Shown: piece after piece, positions 18,288 to 26,071 of the stretch
Numbering within the stretch: position 1 is the stretch's first letter
How the letters are laid out: the number at the start of each line of letters is the position of its first letter
NCBI RefSeq assembly: GCF_943373825.1
Contig: NZ_CALSBP010000001.1
Coordinates: 1,054,001 to 1,118,000, forward strand
DNA length: 64,000 nucleotides
Direction: 5' to 3'
DNA from: Aquimarina spinulae
GTDB lineage: Bacteria > Bacteroidota > Bacteroidia > Flavobacteriales > Flavobacteriaceae
Position numbers and translations under genes: made by a program
The notes under the pieces: model-generated
What the model was told of the DNA's origin: nothing
Databases searched by the model: none
What the model saw: the letters and a program-made list of their open reading frames with translations, nothing else

Positions 18288-19403
18288 TTAGAGTATTCTT
18301 GCTCCGGGGTCTACCTCAACTTGGTAAGCATCTTTTCCGCCGGCGTTTATAATTTCATCAATAACTTGTTGTTCTTTTCCTTCTGGAGCAATAGCAACAA
18401 TACTACCTCCTTTACCCGAGCCAACAATCTTTGCTCCATAGGCACCAACTTTTAAAGCGCCTTCAATCATACAATCAATTTTGGGTAATGTTATTTTTAA
18501 AAAATCCCTTAGAATAGCGTGATGTTCATTCATTAATACACCTATTTTTTTTACATCCAAGTGATCTTTCTTAAATTCTGAAAGGGCTTTTTTGGTAATA
18601 TCATGGTTTGATACAGCGGCATAAAAAAAAGGTTCTAATCTATCCGGGAGATGATGAGATAATTTTTTCACATCTCTCTTTTCGACATTTTCTATATTAA
18701 AATTTTCATGACACATTGCCAATGTATGTATAGCTTGCCAAGCGTTTTCTTTTAATTCATTTAAAACACCTATTGTTTCTTTTGGGATACCAGATTCTCC
18801 TATAATTAATCCGGGTATTGAGCTATCAAATAATTCATATGAATTATTTTTTCCAGTTTCCAAATACATAATATTTCCCAGGCCAATGCTATATTGGTCC
18901 ATTTTCCCTCCGGGGTTTCCGTGTTCTAAAACTTCGGCTTCATATGCTATTTGTGAAATCAACTCTGGAGTGATTTTATCGTCTGCTCCAAAAGCGTCTA
19001 ATAAAAACTGAACCCAGGACACTACTACTGCAGAAGAGCTAGAAGTACCTGCATTTATTGGTAGGTTTCCAGAAATGGTAATATCATATCCAATATTAGG
19101 AATACAACCATATCTTCTTAATACTTTAAGTGCTGATCGTAGATGATCTCCTTTTTCTACAAATCCAATTTCATCGTAAATATCAATACTTCTTTTTTTA
19201 CCAATATCTGGTGTATCGATATTAAAGGTTTTTTCTTCATTTTTTAAAGCCGTTAATTTAATATGTCTGTTTATAGCACATGCTATAACCGGCAGTCCTA
19301 AATAATCTTGATGGTCTCCAAAAAGACATGTTCTCCCAGGAGCAAATGAAATCAATTTACTTTTTCTGTTAACTTTGTTCAAAATCATGCTATTATATTC
19401 CAT
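18288..19403 (-). CDS. GHMP-family sugar kinase (galactokinase-like)
   Basis: This 371-residue kinase carries the three GHMP motifs: APGRTCLFGDHQDYLG (21-36), PINAGTSSSSAVV (115-127, the phosphate loop) and KIVGSGKGGSIVAI (325-338). The first motif looks like galactokinase's PGR-GEHTDY, with Asp30 and His31-Gln32 in place of Glu-His-Thr. The downstream HGNPGGKMDQY also matches the galactokinase region with the catalytic Asp. Galactokinase-like GHMP enzymes phosphorylate C1 of free sugars. I chose the ATG at 19403; a TTG at 19424 and an ATG at 19388 are alternatives. It heads an apparent four-gene operon (kinase, nucleotidyltransferase, symporter, NagB/PIG-L), separated from the DUF3472 gene by a terminator-like hairpin. 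A GalNAc or HexNAc 1-kinase role is plausible but not proven. Confidence 0.85.
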   Translation of the reverse strand: MEYNSMILNKVNRKSKLISFAPGRTCLFGDHQDYLGLPVIACAINRHIKLTALKNEEKTFNIDTPDIGKKRSIDIYDEIGFVEKGDHLRSALKVLRRYGCIPNIGYDITISGNLPINAGTSSSSAVVVSWVQFLLDAFGADDKITPELISQIAYEAEVLEHGNPGGKMDQYSIGLGNIMYLETGKNNSYELFDSSIPGLIIGESGIPKETIGVLNELKENAWQAIHTLAMCHENFNIENVEKRDVKKLSHHLPDRLEPFFYAAVSNHDITKKALSEFKKDHLDVKKIGVLMNEHHAILRDFLKITLPKIDCMIEGALKVGAYGAKIVGSGKGGSIVAIAPEGKEQQVIDEIINAGGKDAYQVEVDPGARIL

Positions 19404-19420
19404 ATATTTTATCTGCTTTA

Positions 19421-19463
19421 GCAAAATAAAGCCTCTGAATAATGTTTAATCATCAAAGGCTTT
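19421..19463 (-). terminator. Terminator hairpin between DUF3472 and GHMP kinase genes
   Basis: On the minus strand an 11-bp stem (19453-19463 with 19428-19438, one G-U pair) is followed by TTTATTTT. It lies 135 bases after the DUF3472 stop codon and 25 bases before the kinase start. It would separate the SusCD operon from the sugar-catabolism operon, or let part of the transcription through. Confidence 0.75.
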
Positions 19464-19597
19464 TAAAACTAACTAATTCAACAAACTATATTAAAATTTC
19501 GTTTTGGATAAAGTGACGTTATATACTTTGTAATGTTTTCTTTTCATATTTGTGATCTTCTAACAAAACTTCTAAGCTTTTACAATCTATACCGTTA

Positions 19598-20977
19598 TTA
19601 CTTATTTTTTTTATGCGTTGCATTTACTTTTTGTAGAGATCCTGAACTTTGCAAAAGCGAAAAATCTATATTTGGTTTTATACCATTTGCTGTTCGGGAA
19701 AACTCGGTATTCATAGTTGTATTTTCATCAAAGAATCCGCAGTTTTTCATGTAAAATGAATTTCCTTCTACACCACCTGCATAATCAAGTCTGGCTTCAT
19801 TTCTGGCCGTAGCATCTGCAGTAAATTTAGCCTTAACTAATTCGTGCCATTGACCTTGTGTATCATATACCCATTGATTAGTATATCTACCTTTTCTTGA
19901 AATAAAACCTGTATGTGTGCTGAAGTTTTCTAGAAATGAATGAAATCTTTTTAAGTATGTATTGGTATGCGGTCTTCTAAAACTTGCGATTAATTTCCAC
20001 TCACTTTCTTCTGGTGCATAGAAGTATGCTGTATAATCTGTACTGTTGTTTACCGAGGGTTCTCCTTTTAGTAAAAACTTATATGTGTTTTCAGGTTTCC
20101 AATCAAACACTTTATAACTCTGTCCTCCAGAGCCTTCTCCTCCAAAACTTCCATCTGTAACTCCTTCTCCTTTGCCTAAAAGAATTACTTTATAATCATC
20201 TGGAATTGTACTTGGGTCATCGGTAACAAAGGGGCTCCATACAGAAAATAATATTCTTCTTTCTGTATCTGAGTTAACTTGTATTCCGAAATATCCTTCA
20301 CCAAAACCATTCGCCATAAAATAAGATCCAACCACATCTTCTCCCTGGGGTACGGTAATCTCATTATAGAAGTACATTATATCCTTATTTTCAGGCATTT
20401 CATAAGTTAAATGAACAGAAGGGCCTCTTCTTCCAAAATGAAAACTAAAGTCTTCTGGTACAAAAGAAACACCACTAGCTGTAGCAGATCCACCGATAAG
20501 AATTTTGTTAATATCACCTATGTATTCACCTGCTTTTTGAAGTCCTTGAATTTCAATAAAGTTGTACCCTGATTTAATTATATCAAACATCCCTATTTCA
20601 ACATTTTTATAAGATGTATTATCAATAACTACTTCTTTTGTTTTATCTCCTACTGTTACTCGAATAGTTGATGGTCCTACTTCTGATTTAATATTTAAAC
20701 CGAGGTGTAATTCGCCTGTTAACTTTGTATGAAAATAAATGCAAATAACATCATCTAATGATGTCCAATTATGAATACCCGAATCATGAATTAAAATGGC
20801 ATCCTGCTTAGTACTATTTATTGCCCAACTATTACCTCCTGGAGGGATAGTTATTGATAGGTCTAACTTATCATTACTTCTGGCGTGAAGAGGTTTTTTA
20901 TCCGAACTACAAGCCAGTATGCAAGTACTCACCAATAAGAGTACGATTTTATGAATTGATTTTTTATAATTCTTCAT
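19598..20977 (-). CDS. DUF5077/DUF3472 carbohydrate-associated lipoprotein
   Basis: This 459-residue product has a lipoprotein signal with the box ILAC and Cys23 as the acylated residue. The N-terminal half (about 40-165) resembles the DUF5077 beta-sandwich (ITIPPGGNSWAINSTKQDA). The second part (about 170-445) matches DUF3472 (SFHFGRRGPSVHLTYEMP, VVGSYFMANGFGEGYFGIQVNSDTERRILFS). Both domains occur together in PUL lipoproteins of Bacteroidota, where a glycan-binding role is suspected but not established. It lies 23 bases after the stop of the FG-GAP/ASPIC gene in the same direction. It is probably surface-exposed and binds or handles the target glycan. No catalytic residues can be named. Confidence 0.85.
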   Translation of the reverse strand: MKNYKKSIHKIVLLLVSTCILACSSDKKPLHARSNDKLDLSITIPPGGNSWAINSTKQDAILIHDSGIHNWTSLDDVICIYFHTKLTGELHLGLNIKSEVGPSTIRVTVGDKTKEVVIDNTSYKNVEIGMFDIIKSGYNFIEIQGLQKAGEYIGDINKILIGGSATASGVSFVPEDFSFHFGRRGPSVHLTYEMPENKDIMYFYNEITVPQGEDVVGSYFMANGFGEGYFGIQVNSDTERRILFSVWSPFVTDDPSTIPDDYKVILLGKGEGVTDGSFGGEGSGGQSYKVFDWKPENTYKFLLKGEPSVNNSTDYTAYFYAPEESEWKLIASFRRPHTNTYLKRFHSFLENFSTHTGFISRKGRYTNQWVYDTQGQWHELVKAKFTADATARNEARLDYAGGVEGNSFYMKNCGFFDENTTMNTEFSRTANGIKPNIDFSLLQSSGSLQKVNATHKKNK

Positions 20978-21000
20978 TGTTTTATATTCATCATCTTTAT

Positions 21001-24000
21001 TTAGTTAACTTCATATAATTGATGCTTACTATTATTATTTACGACAATAACAGCTTTCTTTTTTTGAGTAGTTATCAGCAACATATTTCTCACGTCTTTA
21101 TCTGCATAAAATCCAGTTTTAGTATTTTTTACAGGCTTAAATTCTCCTTTTGAAATCCCTTTTAGATAAACGCCTATACCTGCATCTGCACGAGTTGTTT
21201 CTACCTCTGTATGATAATTATTTCCTGCCATGAGTAAGTCTTTAATCTGATCACCATCAAAATCTTCATAAAGAATACTATTAATCGGGCTCATTTGAGC
21301 TTCTGAAGGGAATGGTGTGAACTCAAAGCCAACGTTGCTATTAATGAAAATACCTGACCTGAATTCTGTAGCTTGATAGTGAATAGCGGATTGAAAAGTT
21401 TCTCCTAATATTTCCTGAATATCACTATTCGCAAAATCGCTATACGTTTTTATCCTTTCTTTTAAGTATGGTATTTGTTCTGCAGTACAATGTTTACCTC
21501 TTACAGGGACTTGTTTAGATTTATAATACTTGGCCAGCATAATATCTTCTGTACCATTGTTATCAAAATCATTTGTATACACATGAAACGGCTTTTCTTT
21601 TGAGGCCTTATGTTTGAAGTTTAATCCTAGATTTCCTGCTATTATATCCTTATCTCCATCATTATCGATATCAACTACTAAAATCTTATTCCACCATCCC
21701 TTGGTTGATGATAGATTGTTATACATTTCTTTTTTAGAAAGCGCTCCGTTATCATTAATAAAAACTTCAATACCCATCCATTCTCCTGTCGTGATAAGAT
21801 CCAAATCATTGTCGTTATCTATGTCATTCCATTCTGCACTAGTCACCATACCAATCTTTTTTAGTTCTGGTGCCAAATCATCTGTTTTATCTATAAAGTT
21901 TCCACCCTTGTTAATTAACAAATAACTTGTTGGTGCATATGGGTATTTCCCCGGGATTACGCGACTTCCTATAAATAGATCAATATCACCATCCTGATCA
22001 AAATCTGATGCTTTTACAATAGAACCTGCAGTATTAATGGATGGTAATTTTGATTTTGATCGATTAAAATTATACCCCCCTTCATTAATATATAATCTAT
22101 CTTGTAATAGCGGTGAACCTGGATCAAACTCATAGCTTCCACTTACTACATATAAATCTTGATCTCCATCATTATCTACATCAAAAAAGGTAGCGCTTAC
22201 ATCTTCATATAAACTATCTTTTATAAAATTCTGTACAGGTATCTTTTTGAAATTTCCATCTTGTGAAGCAATTAATAATTGTGCAGTTTGATTATGAGCC
22301 CCTCCTATAAAAAGATCTTCTAGCCCATCATTATTAAGGTCTGTTTTTGCTATCGCAGGTCCTGTTTGCGATAATTTATGTGGTAACAATAACTGCTTAT
22401 CAAAATCATTGAAAGGAGTTTCAGTATGTTCAAAATCTAATAAAGTTTCTGTAAAAATCGTATTAGATGCTGTATTGTTACTTGGTTTTACTGTTTTAAC
22501 ATTATTCTTATAGTCAATACTTAATAATTGGTTTGCTTTTATATTAGTAAGATGTTGCCTATTCCCATCAGACCAAATGATCTCTATTTTGGGAACAACA
22601 GTATCTTTTCCTAAACCAAAATGTAATGTATTCGACATAGAAGAAAGATATCCTCTAGCGTTTATGAGTTGTCGAGTTAATATTTTTCCATCATTCTGGT
22701 ATATTTTTATAGTTGTTCCTACTCCGAAAACATTTTCTTTAGGTCCTTTAAAAGTAAATTGCAAAAAATTGTTAGTATTGATCTTTCTTGCATTATTTCT
22801 TAGTATTGTTGCATTTTCATCTAAATTATTAGTAACAATGTCTAAATCCCCATCATTATCTAAATCAACATATACAGCACCATTTGAAAATGTTGGTTTT
22901 TCATCTGACCAATCTTCAGTTATATTATCAAATTTTAGATTTCCTTTATTCTTAAATAAGTAATTAGTTAATTTTTGTTGTGGTAATTTTTGGGTGAATT
23001 GATAAAAGTCTTCCTCTTTTAGGGTATTCCTTTTATCGTTGATCGTATTGTTGATTTTAATGTTCATGTCACGATCGACTACATCTCTATAAATACCATT
23101 GGTAACATAAATATCATTAAATCCATCTAAATCAAAATCGGCAAAAAGAACAGACCAACTCCAGTCTGTTTGTGCAAGACCAGACATATGTGCTATCTCA
23201 CTAAAGGAACCATTTCTGTTATTTAACTGCATTACATTATGCATGTACTGATGATGATGATCGTTTTTAACCATTTTATTAAATCTATCGATAGACATCA
23301 TAGACATGGTTGTTTTGGATCGTACATGATCTTCTGGGCTCATATCTAAAACCATTAAATCATTAAACCCATCGTTATTAATATCTCCTATATCACTTCC
23401 CATACTATAGTATGAAATGTGTTTAAAAAGTGAATTTCTTTTCTCAGAGAAGGTTCCGTTTTTATTATTTATATATGCAAAATCAGGTCCGATAAAATCA
23501 TTAGATACATAAATATCCTGCCAACCATCATTATTAAGATCTCCTACCTGTGCATTAAGTCCAAAACCTAAATCTGGTAAAATTCCTGCTTGTACAGAAA
23601 CATCTGTGAAATTTCCTTTTCCATCATTATTATACAACCTATCACTACTTTTAAAGAATTGTGTTTTTTTACTATTCTGAATTTTATTTATATCTATTAT
23701 CTTACCTGATAAATCAAATTCTGCTGGAGCATTAGTAATATAAACATCCAGATCTCCGTCTTTATCATAATCAAAGAATGTAGATGCAATCGACCGATTA
23801 GTATCTGCTAAACCATGACGTTTTGCTTGTTCTGTAAAAGTGAGGTTTCCGTTGTTTATGTATAGCATATTGGCAAGTTTCTCGTCTCCTTCGTACCAAC
23901 CAGCTCTATTGATATAGATATCTAAAAAACCATCATTATTGATATCAACAATAGATACTCCGGTATCAAATCCAGTTCTTTTTTTTATTCCGGATTTTAC

Positions 24001-24321
24001 AGTAATATCTTCAAACTGAAAATTTCCTTTATTTAAAAAAAGTTTATTATGATAGATGTTAGAAGTAAAGAAAAGATCTTCTAATCCATCATTATTGAAA
24101 TCGGCAGCGGCTACTCCACCACCAATATAGATGTATAGGTATTTATAATAATGTAATTGTTCGGATTCTAATATTTTGTTCTCAAAAGTCACTCCTGTAA
24201 TCTCTGTTGGGACTGTTGTAAATAATTTTTCTGATGATAAGTTATCTACTTGATTATTACAAGAATACAGGAGTGTAAGTGCAAAAAACACAATCCAAGT
24301 TTTATATGTATAAATCCTCAT
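21001..24321 (-). CDS. Large FG-GAP/VCBS and ASPIC-UnbV repeat lipoprotein (CRTAC1-like)
   Basis: This 1106-residue product has a lipoprotein signal (LLYSC, Cys21). It contains many calcium-binding-type FG-GAP/VCBS repeats with the pattern DxNxDGxxD (DFNNDGLEDLFF, DLNNDGWQDIYV, DVDNDGDQDLYV). They are split into an N-terminal propeller (about 45-510), an ASPIC/UnbV domain at about 530-610 (GVGTTIKIYQNDGKILTRQ, LHFGLG), and a second propeller (about 640-1090). Such proteins are frequent downstream of SusCD pairs in marine Flavobacteriia. They are thought to be glycan-binding or surface scaffolds, but no activity is known. The gene lies 71 bases after susD, with a strong hairpin between. It is long for the family. 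Confidence 0.9.
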   Translation of the reverse strand: MRIYTYKTWIVFFALTLLYSCNNQVDNLSSEKLFTTVPTEITGVTFENKILESEQLHYYKYLYIYIGGGVAAADFNNDGLEDLFFTSNIYHNKLFLNKGNFQFEDITVKSGIKKRTGFDTGVSIVDINNDGFLDIYINRAGWYEGDEKLANMLYINNGNLTFTEQAKRHGLADTNRSIASTFFDYDKDGDLDVYITNAPAEFDLSGKIIDINKIQNSKKTQFFKSSDRLYNNDGKGNFTDVSVQAGILPDLGFGLNAQVGDLNNDGWQDIYVSNDFIGPDFAYINNKNGTFSEKRNSLFKHISYYSMGSDIGDINNDGFNDLMVLDMSPEDHVRSKTTMSMMSIDRFNKMVKNDHHHQYMHNVMQLNNRNGSFSEIAHMSGLAQTDWSWSVLFADFDLDGFNDIYVTNGIYRDVVDRDMNIKINNTINDKRNTLKEEDFYQFTQKLPQQKLTNYLFKNKGNLKFDNITEDWSDEKPTFSNGAVYVDLDNDGDLDIVTNNLDENATILRNNARKINTNNFLQFTFKGPKENVFGVGTTIKIYQNDGKILTRQLINARGYLSSMSNTLHFGLGKDTVVPKIEIIWSDGNRQHLTNIKANQLLSIDYKNNVKTVKPSNNTASNTIFTETLLDFEHTETPFNDFDKQLLLPHKLSQTGPAIAKTDLNNDGLEDLFIGGAHNQTAQLLIASQDGNFKKIPVQNFIKDSLYEDVSATFFDVDNDGDQDLYVVSGSYEFDPGSPLLQDRLYINEGGYNFNRSKSKLPSINTAGSIVKASDFDQDGDIDLFIGSRVIPGKYPYAPTSYLLINKGGNFIDKTDDLAPELKKIGMVTSAEWNDIDNDNDLDLITTGEWMGIEVFINDNGALSKKEMYNNLSSTKGWWNKILVVDIDNDGDKDIIAGNLGLNFKHKASKEKPFHVYTNDFDNNGTEDIMLAKYYKSKQVPVRGKHCTAEQIPYLKERIKTYSDFANSDIQEILGETFQSAIHYQATEFRSGIFINSNVGFEFTPFPSEAQMSPINSILYEDFDGDQIKDLLMAGNNYHTEVETTRADAGIGVYLKGISKGEFKPVKNTKTGFYADKDVRNMLLITTQKKKAVIVVNNNSKHQLYEVN

Positions 24322-24347
24322 GTTTTTGATATAAGAATACTTTATAT

Positions 24348-24384
24348 AGTAAAAACAGCATAGACTTCACAAGAAGTCTATGCT
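24348..24384 (-). terminator. Intra-operon terminator-like hairpin after susD
   Basis: A perfect 12-bp stem (24373-24384 with 24357-24368) with a 4-base loop is followed on the minus strand by GTTTTT. It sits just after the SusD stop codon, within the 71-base gap to the FG-GAP gene. It probably lowers downstream expression relative to susCD. Confidence 0.85.
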
Positions 24385-24392
24385 ATTGTATA

Positions 24393-26048
24393 TTAATTAT
24401 TCTGAATTAGTGATGGTTGTAAAATGATCTGTTGTTCTGGGATGAATTCTACAACTCTTGGGTGTGTAGATGGTATTTCTAGAAAAGCATTTGTTCCATT
24501 TAAATGCGTACCGGGATATTTTCTATTCATGGTACGACCATTTCTATAGACATCATACCTTCTATGCCCTTCATAAGCTAACTCTAATCTACGTTCTTCT
24601 AAAACAACATCTAATATGGTTTTTCCTGTTGGGATATTGGCTAATGTATATGTGGGGATACCTGCTCTCTCTCTAATGATATTTATATTATCCAACGCCA
24701 ACTGATCCACACCTCTTTTTGCTAGGGATTCTGCTTTGTTTAAGTACATTTCTGACAGACGAGATACCATTGGTGACCACAAGTGTATGTCATTTTCTTG
24801 TAAGGATGCTTTTAGAATATAGAATTTTGGGTGACCATTACGTTTTTTAAGATCAACCCCTTTAATAACATCCTGTCTACCACCGGTACCATTAAAATAA
24901 TATATGGTTTTACCATCTACAATTTCAGACTCTACAGTGTATGTATTTCCATTGTCTTCAAACGTGGTTATTCCTCCACTTTCGGTTGTATTTCTAAATT
25001 CATATTTATACTCATCGTTTACCCAATACACAGCAGGGATTTCGTTTTGATCACCATCTTTTTCTGGCTGTGGCTCTATAAATGATTTTCTTGCATCGTT
25101 AGGGTTTTTGTCGATTAAGTCCAAATATGTTCTCGAAGCATACATCTCTCCCCAACCTTTACCTTCGACATTGGCATAAAAAGATCCTATGGTAAACCAG
25201 TCATCAAAGCCTCCTAAAAGATCTGTAGCAGAACTTAATGTTACAGCAAAAATAGCTTCTTGATTTTGATCAGGTATTAATGTATTCATTTTAGAAAATT
25301 GATCTGTTGAAAGCAAAGAGTAATTTCCAGATGCAATAACCTTATCAGCATATTCTTCTGCTCTTATATTATCTTCTTTATATAGATATACTCTGGACAA
25401 TAATGCTTGTGCGGCTTCTTTTGAAGCAAAAGATGCTCCTTTGTTTACTGTCATTAAAGATTCTGCTTTTTCTAAATCTTTAATGACTTGAGCGTACACT
25501 TGCTCTACTGTATGTCTGTCTGGTCTATCTGTAATATTTGATGTTAACTTTAGCGGTACCGACAAATTCGAAGCACCTTGATTATAAGGTCTTCCAAATA
25601 CATTTCCCATCTGGAAATATGTAAGTGCTCTTAGGTAATAATTCTCTCCTAATAATTGATCAGTTTCAGGAGATTCTCCTTCGATAATTTTTTCAATAAT
25701 TACGTTACATCCTACTACTATTTTATAAGAATTACGCCAAAATCGTTCTACTCTAGAATTGGTTTTTATAGATTGATAATTATACAAAAAGAATAAATGA
25801 TCAGTTGTACCTCCACTAAGGCTTACATTATCTCCTGCATATTCTGATATTCTATGTAGATCGTCTACCCAACCATCAAAACCTTTATCACCTTTTAACA
25901 AGGCATAATTACCAATTGTAGCTGTTTCAATCGATTCTGGATCTGAAAATAATTCATCTACTGAAATCTGCTCATAAGGGTTCTTTTCTAACTCACAGGA
26001 ATGCAGTATAAATGCAATAACTGGCAGTAGTATTATTAATTTTTTCAT
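24393..26048 (-). CDS. SusD/RagB-family glycan-binding lipoprotein
   Basis: This 551-residue product has a lipoprotein signal (ILHSC, Cys18). SusD-type TPR helices follow (YYLRALTYFQMGNVFG, ASKEAAQALLSRVYLYKEDNIRAEEYADKVI), and the C-terminal family phrase LEERRLELAYEGHRRYDVYRNG is present. SusD proteins sit as a lid on the SusC channel at the cell surface and capture oligosaccharides. The gene starts 23 bases after the SusC stop, the usual tight coupling. Its length is normal for the family. The ligand cannot be read from the sequence, but the gene context points to a glycan containing N-acetylhexosamine. Confidence 0.96.
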   Translation of the reverse strand: MKKLIILLPVIAFILHSCELEKNPYEQISVDELFSDPESIETATIGNYALLKGDKGFDGWVDDLHRISEYAGDNVSLSGGTTDHLFFLYNYQSIKTNSRVERFWRNSYKIVVGCNVIIEKIIEGESPETDQLLGENYYLRALTYFQMGNVFGRPYNQGASNLSVPLKLTSNITDRPDRHTVEQVYAQVIKDLEKAESLMTVNKGASFASKEAAQALLSRVYLYKEDNIRAEEYADKVIASGNYSLLSTDQFSKMNTLIPDQNQEAIFAVTLSSATDLLGGFDDWFTIGSFYANVEGKGWGEMYASRTYLDLIDKNPNDARKSFIEPQPEKDGDQNEIPAVYWVNDEYKYEFRNTTESGGITTFEDNGNTYTVESEIVDGKTIYYFNGTGGRQDVIKGVDLKKRNGHPKFYILKASLQENDIHLWSPMVSRLSEMYLNKAESLAKRGVDQLALDNINIIRERAGIPTYTLANIPTGKTILDVVLEERRLELAYEGHRRYDVYRNGRTMNRKYPGTHLNGTNAFLEIPSTHPRVVEFIPEQQIILQPSLIQNN

Positions 26049-26071
26049 ACTATATTATTTTTAAATGTTTT

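Noticed and set aside
21614..22963. Plus-strand frames inside the large FG-GAP lipoprotein gene
   Set aside because: They arise from the repeated DNDGD codons read on the other strand; the minus-strand protein is clearly the real product.
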